From contig JAKTNV010000005.1 of the NCBI GenBank assembly GCA_022747635.1, positions 82,553,309 through 82,617,308 on the forward strand: a DNA stretch of 64,000 bases, read 5' to 3'. Below the pieces are notes generated by a model. The model made no database searches. It had not been told where the DNA came from and saw only the letters and a program-made list of their open reading frames with translations. The DNA comes from Hetaerina americana (taxonomy: Eukaryota > Arthropoda > Insecta > Odonata > Calopterygidae). Within the stretch, counting starts at the first letter, position 1; the number at the start of each line of letters is the position of its first letter. The position numbers and the translations under genes are program-made. Positions 13,841-25,048 of the stretch are shown piece by piece.

Positions 13841-14869
13841 CCAGCCTAGTAAATAGAAATTATGTTAAAAATCAAAGTTTTTTATAGCATAAAATATTAA
13901 ACCTAAACCGCACTGTACCCTCCTATAAATCTGCCTATTCGCTTGCTTAATTGCTCGTGGAAAACTGTCGTGGAATCTACAGAAATTTGCGAATTTCCAT
14001 TAAATCTGCTCTAGCTTTATTTGATTTTCCACGGAAAGATTGGGTGGGATTTACAGAAAAACACGCATGTTTCTATTCCTTTGTGTTTCGTAGGGTGTTC
14101 GGAACGGGGTGATTCTACACCAGACATGAAACCTTAAGATTAAGTTTTACTTAATCGTTAGTCATCAATAAATGAGTGAAATATTTCAAATTTAAATATT
14201 TTTAACTACATAAACTACGATACCTAATTGTAAAATACCTTTCCGCGTACACAAAATGAGCTGCTGTTAACAAGAAGAACAATGGAATAATGCTAAAAAA
14301 TTAAGAATAATATTTTCCCAGCATCGCAGAATGCAGTTAATTTGGCCCTTCATCGTCAGAAGGGAATATTTCATCTTTTTCTGAAATTCCGTCTTTTCTG
14401 CACTTCTATCTGAAATCTCTCTGAACGTTCTGCCAGCATCTCTTTTGCCGAAATCCATAGATCTGATATTAAATTTTAAACATCATTGCCATACAGAACT
14501 GTCTCAATTTTATGCAACAGATTTAATATTTAAACTTCGCTGGGTGAGCGATATCCTAAAATAGTTCCTACGTTTAAGTAAATTTTTGACTGAGTTCATA
14601 ATAGCATCGTAACACATATCTATTCCAGATGGTCAAGTGGGAACTTTATCATTTTTGGTAATTGCAATCACTAATATATCTCATTCCAATGCACAAATAA
14701 TTTTGTAGATAAGACTGTTTTCACATCATAGGAACCGGTCCCATTTGACGGTCGACTCGACAAAGGCTCTTTTGCGTGTTCGCGACTTCTGTTGCAGCTA
14801 AGTGTGGTAGAGGAAAGCAGGTGAGTTGAGGTCATGTGCAAGCCCCTCAAATTTAATGCCGGTCTAGGT
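13841..14869. other. AT-rich DNA, nothing recognised
   Basis: No gene, RNA or mobile-element signature seen. Confidence 0.5.
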
Positions 14870-15010
14870 TAAGATCCGATCAGTCGGAGAGATCACCTGG
14901 AATGCAGGCGTGCATTTACTTACTCGCATTTACGGAGACCGGCGTTCAATCCCATGCGCCTAATCCTATGCATTCAACGGTGGCCACGAAATGTTATCCT
15001 CTAAATCCCA
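14870..15010 (+). repeat. Possible degenerate tRNA-derived SINE
   Basis: GGCGTTCAATCCC near 14941 resembles a Pol III B box (GGTTCGANNCC), and the DNA before it could hold a weak A box. The following non-tRNA body would fit a SINE. The A box is poor and no target duplication was found. Confidence 0.35.
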
Positions 15011-16055
15011 TCCAATCCGTTCCCTTTCAGCCCGTATAACTCGACCTCTACCTATATGTCCGCTGAAACGATCAACTTGACAAGCCTAGGCTCCGTTCTT
15101 TTGGAGTTGGCAACTTCGGGTTGAAGATGGGTATTTTTCTCATCACGTTTCACTCTGTCATTCTTGTTCAGCGTTTAGTAATGAGTTTCAACGAAAAATA
15201 TCTTTTAACGATGACTTCAGTTTCTCTGGCTGGAAGAATATAATTTATTTGGAGTTTAATCCTGCTACTGCTAAACCATTAGAAATTCATCGCTGGTCTA
15301 ACCGAACGTAGGAAAATGAAGACCATCATTTTATTAAGTTTTTCGTGGCGTTTCATATTCATTTCCCCTTTAGAACTGTCAGCTCACCGGGGATAATCTT
15401 GGTTTCGTCAAGCGGCCGTAAAGTTAAATAATAATAAAAAGTAAAATGAGGGTATTTATATGACTTCAGTTAAGCCGCACTTAAAATGCCCGGGGCGCTT
15501 TTGGAACCCTTTGGATCAAGTGCTACAGGGATATTAGAGAGACCGAAAAGGAACCCCTTTTAATCACGATGAAAGGGGAGCGAGTTCAACAAATTTGCAG
15601 TGCACTTGTGAGAAATTAACTCCCGCGCCGATTAAATATTTCTTCTTTCCTCGCTCGTATTTCGAGATTGATTCCAAACCAAGGTTATGTGCTCCAACAA
15701 CTCTAGAGGTGGGTTCCCTAAAATATCAAATGAAAATTTTTGAAAAGTAGAATTCGTACAGAAAAGAGTAAATTTGCTGTCGATTTTTTCAATATAACTT
15801 AAATCGCGGAGACCTCTGTGCAGGTACACCTGGATGATACATTTTACAAAATAAATTAATAGGTAAAATTTTTCATTTAATGCCGTCATCGGCCGGTTAA
15901 AAATCGCTATGCAATGGTCACAGGGTTCTAGAGCTTAGAATGAGAACCATTTGAAATTTTTTAGCTTGAATTGGGTAGAGTCAACCTATGACAATGATAT
16001 CAACCGTGCAGTTGCACTTCGTGTCGTGGTGGAATGCGAAGTCATGGAGGAAGTA
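15011..16055. other. Unassigned DNA upstream of mariner B
   Basis: No gene seen. The 15.36-15.62 kb part is somewhat GC-richer and of high complexity, as non-coding regulatory DNA can be, but nothing decides it. Confidence 0.4.
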
Positions 16056-16057
16056 TA

Positions 16058-17374
16058 CCTTGATCAAAAAGTTCCCGGAATAACCACCGTGTGGCGCTCC
16101 CATCGTTCCGATTTGAGTTCTGTTTTTTTGTTAAATTGGTACATCTGTTGTTGATATTCCCTTTAAATCTTAGTGTCATAACTTGACATTTGCAAAAGTT
16201 ACGTAGCCAAGAGTACATCTATCTCTGTGTGTGTTGGCGATTTTTTACAATTGCAGAAATGGATTTAAATTTGCAACAACGAACTTGTATTAAATTTTGC
16301 GTAAAAAACGGATTTAGTGGCGCACGGACGTTGGAAATGTTGGAAAAGTGTTTCGGCAACGATTCTCTAAAAAAAACGGTCGTTTACCAGTGGCACGAGC
16401 GGTTCAGAAGTGGTCGTGAGTCAATCGAAGATGATGAACGCAGTGGCAGACCATCGACATCGAAAGTCGGTGAAAAAATTGATAAAGTAAAAGAAATGTT
16501 GGTCAATAACCGCAAATTAACCATCAGAGAAATAGCGGAGGACTTGAACATTGCCTATGGATCCGCCCAAGACATTGTGGTTAATGATTTGGGTTTCCGT
16601 CGTGTAGCAGCAAAGTTGGTGCCAAAAGACCTCAATTTCATGCAAAAAAGAGACCGTGTTGACGTCGCAAAAGACATGATTTGCGAGGCTGAATCCGATC
16701 CCACATTCATCAAAAGGATCATTACTGGAGACGAGACGTGGGTTTATGAGTACGACACGCAATCCAGACATCAGGCAAGTGAATGGCGTTCACCAAATGA
16801 GCCGAGACCAAAAAAACCACGTCGTTTTCAGTCAAAAAAGAAGGCAATGCTGACGGTTTTCATGGATTACAACGGTGTAGTGCATCATGAATTTTTGCCA
16901 GACAGTAAACAAAGAGTATTATTTGGGCGTTATGAGACGTTTGCGTGAAGCAATTCGCCGAAAGAGACCAGAAATGTGGACAGAAAACTCGTGGATTTTG
17001 CACCATGATAACGCACCGTCGCACAGTGCTATCATTATTCGTAATTTTTTGACGAAAAATGCAACAAATACCATCCAACAGCCACCGAATTCACCTGATT
17101 TGGCTCCCTGTGACTTCTTTCTGTTCAATCGAGTTAAAAAACCATTACGGGGAACGCGTTTTAGCAGCCGAGAGGAAGTAATGGAAAAATCGCAGGAAGC
17201 ACTGATGGACATACCGAAAACCGAATATAAAAAATGTTTCGAGGATTGGATCAAGCGCTGGCATAAGTGTGTTGCAGTCGATGGGGATTACTTTGAAGGG
17301 GACAATATAGATTTAGATGAATAAACTTGTATTTTTAATTTTCTGAATAAATTCCGGGAAATTTTTGATCAAGG
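16058..17374 (+). mobile_element. Nearly intact mariner-family transposon (copy B)
   Basis: A 1317-bp mariner with both ends preserved. The left end reads CCTTGATCAAAAAGTTCCCG; the right end is its inverted repeat with one mismatch in the first 20 bases. TA target duplications lie at 16056-16057 and 17375-17376. The interior is one transposase gene with all three catalytic Asp codons and a single visible disabling lesion. The near-intact state suggests a fairly young insertion. Its terminal repeats differ from those of the other mariners here, so it is a separate lineage. Confidence 0.95.
16259..17324 (+). pseudogene. Mariner transposase, single frameshift (copy B)
   Basis: DDE/D transposase that would bind the terminal repeats, excise the element and insert it at TA. 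I start at ATG 16259 (MDLNLQQRTCIKFCVKNGF), which fits the family N-terminus better than the upstream in-frame ATG at 16190. Visible in order: first HTH (about residues 5-55), RSGRPSTS linker, second HTH (IREIAEDLNIAYGSAQD), VPKDLNF motif, and catalytic Asp in ITGDETW (16730-16732), HHDNAPSH (17007-17009) and APCDFFLF (17112-17114). The last two are 34 residues apart, the D34D spacing. After Pro at 16898-16900 the frame changes; family comparison suggests about 8 bp are missing. The second frame then runs to the stop after GDNIDLDE. About 357 codons would be expected, within the family's normal range. Not functional as it stands. Confidence 0.92.
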
Positions 17375-17376
17375 TA

Positions 17377-18192
17377 GACAAGTAGAGATAGTAAAAGGCG
17401 ATCATTTTACGGGCAAGCTACACCATAGGAGGAATCGCTGATTCAATTCAATTTTTTCCCTCACAAAAATAATTGAGCATGAAACAGAGAGACCGAATAT
17501 TAAAATAATCAATAGCAACTCCCCATTTACATACTTACAACTCCAATTAGCACACCCTTATGCCGCCTTTCCCCCCCGAGGCTTGAAAGGAAACGTGTCG
17601 GATGCCGGTGATTTTTAATATTTTTAGATTGGTGTATCCATTGGGATCACAATTGTATTTCGAAATCCTCCTACTCACCCATCAGACCTTATTTTTACTA
17701 ACACGCGGAATTGTGCTCGTGTACACTTACTCAAAGGATTACCTCCTGATTCCTGCCGCCGCCTGTCATCGAGACGATTGTCCAGGTGCAAGGTTGATGG
17801 GAATTCATGTGATTCCTCAATTTCATCGTACCGCAGAGGAGGGAGAGAAGCAGAAGGGTCCGGGGTATACGGAGATGGGTTGGCGCGCGACTTCTTGGGC
17901 TGAGGGAAGCGGGGAGAGGCCGTGACGCCTGAGGGGAAAGTTTTCGAGAGAGAGTGGCGGATCTGGCAAGGGAACTCGTGGTGGCGGGCACGGGACCGGA
18001 ATGAGCGATAAGGCGAACTGGCAGTAGTCTCTGGCGACCTTAAAAAAAATACTCGTAAAACTCTCCATAAAAATCATAAAATGGGCAGGACGGATTAACG
18101 TTAGCATTTCGCAAACGTGAAAGTACTGAGAGACTGATTAAACGATTAATATTCATAGCTAAAATAATTCATATTGAATACGAGATATGTCT

Positions 18193-18199
<7 letters not shown>
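17377..18199. other. Unassigned DNA between mariners
   Basis: 17.4-17.75 kb is AT-rich. 17.76-18.03 kb is GC-rich with overlapping frames on both strands and no recognisable domain. No gene is called. Confidence 0.45.

Positions 18200-18247
<48 letters not shown>
18200..18247. repeat. (TA)n microsatellite, left part
   Basis: Uninterrupted AT dinucleotides up to the left end of the 753-bp mariner derivative. With 19003-19070 it appears to be one microsatellite split by that insertion. Confidence 0.95.
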
Positions 18248-18249
<2 letters not shown>

Positions 18250-18250
<1 letters not shown>

Positions 18251-19002
18251 GAGGGTCATCCGGAAAGTAGTACCCGTTCGTGCCGCATGAAGTGCTGACG
18301 ACGCGAGTAGCCGCTGGACGTGGTCAGATAGCTTCAGTGGCTTGTCTGCCTTCTCTGAGCCAAGTTGCGTGACGCTAGCATTGCCTGTGTTGTTTCTGTG
18401 ATTGTTTACAATGTTTAAAAAAATTGAGAACGCCGCCAGTTGTGAAGTGAGGGCAGTGATTAAATTCCTCAATGCAAGAAACGTTCGCCCATGTGATATT
18501 CATCGCCAATTAAAGGAGGTGTATGGAGACAATGTAATGGACGAGTCGTCTGTTCGGCGGTGGTGTCGCAACTTCAACATGGGGAGGGGGAACACACACG
18601 ACGATGAGCGTTCGGAGAGACCGTCTGTCATTACAGACCAACTGGTGAGCTCAGTTGACGAATTCGTGAGGAACGATCGGCGCGTCACAATTGATGACAT
18701 CTGTGAGCATTTTCCCAATGTTTCTCGAACAATTGTTCATGAAATTGTTAAACACCATCTGCATTATGCAAAAATTTGTGCAAGATGGGTCCCTCGCGTA
18801 TCTCAATGAGCTGGCGGCGAAGGACTATGCAGCAGGAATACAGAAACTTGTCACACGTTATGACAAATGCCTTAATTTGCTTGGAGATTATGTTGAGAAG
18901 TAGTTTAAAGTATCCTCTTTCAAATAAAATTTTTTATGTTTGTTAATATTTACTTTTGTGTCTTTATTTCACGAACGGGTACTACTTTCCGGATGACCCT
19001 CG
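18250..19002 (+). mobile_element. 753-bp internally deleted mariner derivative, copy 1
   Basis: Perfect 33-bp terminal inverted repeats (18250-18282 and 18970-19002, starting CGAGGGTCATCCGGAAAGTA) enclose the start and end of a mariner-type transposase gene whose middle is gone. TA follows the right end; the left flank is CA inside a (TA)n run, so the left duplication is altered or the microsatellite has mutated. The copy at 38581 has the same length and the same deletion junction; I see one substitution (T at 18321, A at 38652). That near-identity means both were mobilised recently, by a transposase supplied in trans (inference). A non-autonomous element that still keeps a long open frame. 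Confidence 0.94.
18411..18809 (+). CDS. Truncated mariner transposase, DNA-binding half only
   Basis: A 132-residue open frame from ATG 18411 (MFKKIENAASCEVRAVIKFL); an in-frame ATG three codons upstream would add three residues. It holds both parts of the mariner paired-like DNA-binding region: a first HTH (about residues 5-50), the linker ERSERPSVI, and a second HTH (about 75-125, IDDICEHFPNVSRTIVHEIV), ending at the CARWVPR motif. The deletion then shifts the frame and adds Val-Ser-Gln before the stop. No catalytic Asp remains, so it cannot cut DNA. If expressed it might still bind the 33-bp ends and compete with full transposase (inference). The original C-terminus survives out of frame at about 18800-18903 (TRYDKCLNLLGDYVEK). 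The copy at 38742 encodes the same protein. Confidence 0.85.
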   Translation: MFKKIENAASCEVRAVIKFLNARNVRPCDIHRQLKEVYGDNVMDESSVRRWCRNFNMGRGNTHDDERSERPSVITDQLVSSVDEFVRNDRRVTIDDICEHFPNVSRTIVHEIVKHHLHYAKICARWVPRVSQ

Positions 19003-19044
<42 letters not shown>

Positions 19045-19070
19045 CCCATATATATATATATATATATATA
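19003..19070. repeat. (TA)n microsatellite, right part
   Basis: AT dinucleotide run with minor interruptions (CATA, CCCATA), continuing the run on the other side of the mariner derivative. Confidence 0.93.
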
Positions 19071-19489
19071 TTTTGATAGTAGTATATGAAACAAATCGCG
19101 CCGGTCCCAATCGTATCGTCCATATATTAAAAAGTCACTCCGCGTCCTAAATTCCAGCAATAAATGCTTCATTTATGAATTTTCGCCCAAGTTACTCATG
19201 GTGTGAGTATCGGAGTTTAATTTTCCCTCGGATTTAATGAAAATTTTAAATTGCTCGGCCGGTAATAATCCCGCGAGTCATCAAAGCTCTCCCCCTGGGA
19301 GAAGGAGCAAAGCGGGGGTTGGCCGCGGGGAGAAGGCGAAGGGGACAAAGGGAAAGCGGCGAGCAAAGAGAACTGTGGGTAAATGTACGATACATGTGCC
19401 ATTCCACTTCTGAAGTACTTTCCCGCTCTTTTTTCTCCACAATATTACACATCATATTATGTGTGTTTATGTGTGCGTGTGTATGGAGA
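19071..19489. other. Unassigned DNA with a GC-rich patch
   Basis: 19.25-19.38 kb is GC-rich and purine-rich on the + strand; the rest is AT-rich. No gene recognised. Confidence 0.45.
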
Positions 19490-19905
19490 CGGGGTTTGTC
19501 CGGAAAGAATCTGGTCATGCAATGTTTTGAGAAAAACAGCCTGCCTAGAACAATGAGGCCGTATAGTTCTTCGAAGTACTCCCCTTGGGAGCTCACATAC
19601 CTATCTCAGCGTCTCTTCCACTTTGCAAAACAATCGTCAGAGTCAGGCAGCTATTGGAATGGCCATTAGCTGCCTCGTTGCATTCACATTCCTCTCGTCA
19701 ACCGTTTGCTGGGAAGCCTTGAGTTTTTGTTTCAGGCTCTTATAGGCGTATGAATCATCTCCGGTTACGACCTTCTTATCGAAAACCAGGGTCATTATTT
19801 GCTGTTTGGAGCAAGCCCCTTTCAATAGCTGCCAAATGAAGGACAATACGGCGAGGCAGCTGATGACCATTCCGAATGACTTGGCCAATTGTTTTGAGTA
19901 GTGGA
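19490..19905 (-). pseudogene. Mariner transposase remnant
   Basis: On the minus strand a broken mariner transposase can be followed. VVTGDDSYAYKSLKQK matches the region around the first catalytic Asp (usual form ITGDESWVYGYD). Further on, FAKWKRR, a stop, and DRYVSSQGEYFEE match the family C-terminus (W-K-RWD-C--SQGEYFEGD). The segment carrying the second and third Asp is missing, so a central deletion has occurred. I could not define terminal repeats. It differs in sequence from the other mariners here and is clearly old. Confidence 0.72.
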
Positions 19906-20263
19906 TGAGGTTCCAAGATAATTAAGACTTCATTTTTTTAAGGTAGGCTTTTACTGCTAAATGTATTAGATGGATTGACTCTCTCATTTGTATATATATT
20001 AGATATATATATTCAATCACATGGAACTAGATACAAGTAAAAGGGAGAGGAACACACATAAAGGGCGAAAATTTTTCTGGCTATGCATGCCACAAAACGC
20101 ACTGCTCCTATTCTTTATCATGTTGTATGATTGCTTTCCTACTATCTTATCCTTTTGTGCATTGCCTATTTTGCCTTTGGTGGGTGGAATAGCTCCCTTA
20201 CGCCATCTCTTGACCAAAGAATCGCGGCACTTGGTCGCAGCAGAATTTAGTATAAATTTCGTT
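19906..20263. other. Unassigned DNA
   Basis: AT-rich; no gene recognised. It may include the lost 5' part of the mariner remnant. Confidence 0.4.
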
Positions 20264-20336
20264 TCCTCGATAGCTCAAGTGGTTAGAGCATTGGCCCAGC
20301 AAGTGGAAATATCCGTGTTCAAGTCCCGGTTAAGGA
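20264..20336 (+). repeat. tRNA-like head of a SINE or tRNA pseudogene
   Basis: 73 nt fold as a tRNA. The acceptor arms TCCTCGA / TTAAGGA pair at most positions, the D stem GCTC/GAGC is perfect, the anticodon stem is weak, and the T arm is CCGTG-TTCAAGT-CCCGG with one mismatch. TAGCTCAAGTGG fits a Pol III A box and GTGTTCAAGTCCC a B box. The anticodon loop CCAGCAA has C instead of the invariant U33, and several stem pairs are broken, so a working tRNA is unlikely. The DNA after it could be a SINE body. Confidence 0.6.
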
Positions 20337-21576
20337 ATTATTTTTGCGCTAGGGATCTGCTCGATTCCTCTTCCCCCCACCTCTCCTGTTTTCGTCTTTT
20401 TTATGTGTTCCTATCCCTTTTCCTTATTTCTATTTCCTATGAATGGATATATGAATTTCCTATTATATATGAATGACTATTTGTTCGCCATATGGCGGGA
20501 TTTCGGGTTTGAATGTATATATGCACACACACATACATTATGGTTAATAATATATTATATGGATAATACAATATACATGTATAATATTTTTAATAATTTT
20601 GAATTATAGAATTGCGGTTCATTTTGTAATTAACCACTGCTCTTTTAAAATACTTGTAAAGGTAATTTAAAAATATCAATTTTAACCGACGTTCCGATAT
20701 AGTCCCTCAAGTCTTGACATTGTCAAGGGCTTGCAGTGTTGGGATGACCTCTAAAGCGTTTCTCTCATGGTAATTGCCCCTGATAGGGTGACCCATGTCA
20801 GATAGGTTGAGTCGGAGGATAGGCAGTTCATAAAGTCCTCCTCGGTGAGGAGGCTGTTTGATCCCAGATTACCTTTCGCAAAGGTGTCTGACCTCAGTGA
20901 GACGGCCTTTAAAGTTATGGTATCTCGTGCTGAAAACACAACTGACGAAGGCGGCCTGAATAGTACTAATTAGTCATTTCAAACGATTTCATAAAAAATT
21001 TGCTCTATTTGACAACATCTCTAGCGAGAAAGATTAAGCGTGACGGGTAAGTTGGAGGTATTAGAATGGGAGTCATTTGCGGAGTTAAGGAGACGTCAGG
21101 GATGACGATGACTTTAAGTAAGATTAGGATATGAAATTTAGCAGTAAAACCGTGGGAATTACTATGGGTTAATATTAATTAATCATATTAAAATGCTAGT
21201 ATGCATTCAGATGGAAATCACAACTATCAGATTCAAGTATATGTTGTCCGCTCTGATGTAAAATATTGATGAACATATATAACATGATCCACCCAGATTT
21301 TTAAGTACAAGAAGTAAAATTTAAATTTTAACTAGAATACAACCATTAATGCATTGTGTTTATAGAAACTAATGTGTTTAAGTACTCATGTGTTTATTTG
21401 CAATTGTATACGCTCGTGTTTACGAGAGTGATGAAGTGAAATACGTGATGCGTAATATTTATTATCCTAAAGCTTATTTTAATATTAATACTATCAATAA
21501 TGATTATGTTGATAATGGATGATGAGCTGTTCCATATCTGATATGACCTTTTTATTACCCTCATGTGTTCCCGTAC
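20337..21576. other. Unassigned AT-rich DNA
   Basis: No gene recognised. A moderately GC-rich stretch at 20.69-20.96 kb has no identifiable content. Confidence 0.45.
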
Positions 21577-21652
21577 ATTATAATGTGTTTGTAAACAAAT
21601 GTATTTTAAAACATTTGTTCGTGAACAAAGAACTGTTCAAACACATTATAAT
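21577..21652. repeat. Inverted repeat, possible cruciform
   Basis: The outer arms ATTATAATGTGTTTG (21577-21591) and CAAACACATTATAAT (21638-21652) are perfect 15-bp inverted repeats. Inside, AACAAATG and CATTTGTT add a second, shorter stem. No coding content or target duplication is evident. Confidence 0.8.
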
Positions 21653-24600
21653 AAGGTTATTTATCACATTTCATTTAATCCTACCTTGATGCATTACTCA
21701 TTCGTTGATTTTCAATACTGTTCAAATAGTGTTGTTTGATTTAAGCTCGTTCCTAGTGATTCGCGCCAACTTGTTTGATAAAAATTATAAAAAAGCTTCT
21801 CTGAGTAGATGGGTCGAGGGATGGAAGAGTCGGAAGCTGCTTCGTGTGGTCAATAACAAATAAAAATTGAGTCCTTCATCAAAAGACATGAAGCTGGAGA
21901 ATGGAAGTTTTTAATTTTTAGTCCTTGGCGTAGCTATTGCAAACCTTGTAGCTCAGAAATAAGAAATTCTGTTGCTCACCCAGATGTTGGAGCGAGTTTT
22001 CGATTTCAACTAACTGTCCATGCCTTTTATTAAAACGACGTTCATGGTCAAGCAACACGCAAGATCGATTTAATCGATGGAATTGATTCACAAAATCTAG
22101 TATTAGGTGAGCAATCGTAAATGTTCAGCCTAATATTTGGCATCAATAAAGTTTTAATTTATTTAAGTCAATGATCATATCGAAATTTAATCGCAGGCGT
22201 AGATAACCCATTAGAAGACGTCAAACATCATCAGTTACGTAATGCACAATTTAAATCCGGTCACTCGAGTCGCCTGGTGTGCTTGCTATCCTCTCCATTC
22301 GGATGATATTACGATTCCATCTACTCTGCGCATTACATTTGTGAATCGAATTTCATTGCAATCAAAGTTATAGATAAATTTTCTTTCTAGGTATTTTACA
22401 CTGCCATATTACTGATATTATTCTGCGAATAGGCTGTAAAAGTGAATTTTAAGCATTCGCCTCAGATTCAAAGGAAATTTAGTGCTCGATTATTCTTTTT
22501 GTACATGAAAACGAGGCAAAAGAGTTATCGCCGAGGGCTTCAAAGACTCCATTCTATGATGCGTGTTTGATGACAATGTTCTTTCAATTGGAGCAAAAAT
22601 GTGGAAGTGTTTTAATTTCGAATGCGTCTCTCCTTGTAATTGTACCGAATTATTTACTCCGTTTTCCTCAGAGAAAGTCGGGAAAAGCATTCAGAAAAAG
22701 GAAAATCTTGACGTGGGACGACGCGTGTCGAATGTCTTTCACTGTCAACCGGATAAAAATTCCTCATGCTCTCAAAAATTAATGTTTCATTAATAGAGGG
22801 GGCAGTGATTACGCTGATTAAAAGGCTGCCCTTGGAGATGGGGGAAATTTTGTTCGCGATAAATAATTATATCCGCAGCGGAATTGACAGCGGCTGCAGG
22901 AAATATGGCAGCCGGTATGAGGGAGTGGGGAGGAGGTGGAACAGTCTCGCTAATCATGAGAGGGACGCTTAGTGAAAGGAAGGATTCATGTTCAGAGCAC
23001 GGTAACAAAAATGAATTTCAATCTAGGCTGTCCATATTTCAGCCAAATTTTCACTGAGACCTGCTAAACTTTTAAATTATGTAGCACATTTAATATTAGA
23101 GCTGTCGTATTCACTCTAATATAATGCAAAAATGTTTCAAATCGGCTCGTCATTGTTTGAAAATTTATTCAAGGGTTATGAATTTCGTACTCATGGTAGT
23201 TGGCCTTGATAGACTATAAAATGAGAATGCTTCATGAATGGAGGCTTTGGTCGCTACAGAAGTGTGTCGGATCCCATTTACCGACAGATTCAGGGATGAG
23301 AGAGAGAGAGATTCACGTCGTAAGCCATAGAACATGATACGCAAGCGTAATTATTCTATATGCATTCAATACTAGGTACGTTATTTATTCGTTATGACTA
23401 AAAATTGGATCACGTCTGGGAAAATAGGTTTCTACTCATCTGAAATTGTAACTGATATAGCTTGTTATTATGTTTCTCATACAACACGAGTCATACGGAT
23501 CAGTGTGTGAAGAGGTAGTGGCGTGTTATCTCGCGAACCAATGAGTGTCAAAATTTTGGTGCCAAGCTAATATTGCAAGCTTAGAAAATAAGCATTTTTC
23601 GAATATTACGATAGGAATAATTGAAATTCTTGTATGCTAGCCTTATGGTCATCTTGTATCTATAGTTGGGATAAATACAAGCATATTTATAAGGTTAATA
23701 ATTTCTACTGTATACGACTATTTATTAAATTATAATTTATGTGTTAAGCAATCTGAGAAACTTTTCCTTGAACTATATTTGTGAGCAGTAAATATTGAGG
23801 TTTGAGCAAACCTTAATGAATTCCACCGACTGTTTAGACTCATCGAACTTCATATCATGTTATAGACACGATATAAATGGTGAACCCGGGTGGAACTCAT
23901 TATATTACTATAGTATTAAATGCCTTTGTTAAGTGTTCCAGGGAAGTGTTAATAATATTTAGTTCCCAGAATGTTATTTATTACGTCTCATTGCATCTTG
24001 GAGAGCTATTATATACCAAAGTCCGTGTTTATAAAAGTGATAATTACGGATTTGAATTATTTATTTGAAGTTAATTCTTTACAGAAAGGGCATATTAATT
24101 GTATCAATAAGAGTTCCTGTTGAAAAATCCGAGCCACATAGTCCATGAGAAATACTTAAATGCAGTTTTGTTTATGATTAGTGAAACTCGACCTCATAAT
24201 TCCGAAAGAAATCACAACTGTCAACCCGCAGGTCAATTTCATAGGTGTCGGTTGTGGTCGGTCCTAAGCGGGCAACGTTTTAATCTGGCAAAATTGTTCT
24301 TCTCTTTATACCTATTAGTGTTTTATCATTTTTTTCCATAAATTTATCGTTTTACAGACGGTTCTCAAATCATTTTGGCGAGTTGTTGATCGCCGTCTTT
24401 TCGTCAAGCACCTATCCATTATTCATATTTTTAATTTTGTTCATGATCTTTCTAATTCCTTAGGTCTCGGAATAATTTAATTGAAACTTCCTTTTTCCGG
24501 CCGTGCTTTTCCATTTACAGATGTAACTCATCTCTATATGATTCAGTAATTATGTACTGACCTATATCCACTTCGTAATTAAATGGATGTTCTATATGAT

Positions 24601-24887
24601 GACTAGTCTTCTTAGAAAGCTCTCTGGAGGGTATTTGTATGAAGGGATCTAAATTAATATCTTCTACAGACGATCGTATGGTGCATGTTAACGTTCACCG
24701 TTTTATTTCCACGGACTTGCTCTTAATGATCCTGAACAACTGATCCTTTCCAAATTTGAAGGACTCTCATTTCCGCTGTTTTCATATCCAATTTTCCTAC
24801 CTTCATTTTCAACAATATCAATTCTGGAGATTTAAAAAAATGTTTTTGAAAGGTAACATTTAAATTGAAATTGACATTTATTTTGAC
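21653..24887. other. Unassigned AT-rich DNA
   Basis: No gene recognised. A short GA repeat lies at about 23296-23312. A higher-complexity patch at 22.79-22.99 kb might be regulatory, but this is only an impression. Confidence 0.45.
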
Positions 24888-25048
24888 TCGATAATGCATT
24901 TGTTGTCTCAGGCGTAACTTTGTGGAATTTGCATAACATATTGAAATGTAATGAAATAATTGACTTTGTAATTCCACACACTTTTTGTGTGGAAAGTGTG
25001 TGGAATTACAAAGTCAATTATTTCATTACATTTCAATCGATAATGCAT
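24888..25048. repeat. 45-bp-arm perfect inverted repeat with flanking direct repeats
   Basis: The arms 24940-24984 and 24993-25037 are exact inverted copies separated by 8 bp, so the transcript would form a very stable hairpin. The structure is flanked by the 12-bp direct repeat TCGATAATGCAT (24888-24899 and 25037-25048), which could be a target duplication or part of a local duplication. No coding content. Perfect arms suggest a recent origin. Confidence 0.9.

Noticed and set aside
16190..16258. Upstream ATG extending mariner B transposase by 23 residues
   Set aside because: The extension has no similarity to the family N-terminus; ATG 16259 fits it.
18191..18472. 93-codon minus-strand frame ending in Tyr-Ile repeats (twin at 38549-38803)
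   Set aside because: Antisense to the mariner derivative; the first copy's tail is translation of the (TA)n microsatellite.
20264..20336. Functional tRNA with anticodon AGC
   Set aside because: C at position 33 and mismatches in acceptor, anticodon and T stems; more like a SINE head or pseudogene.
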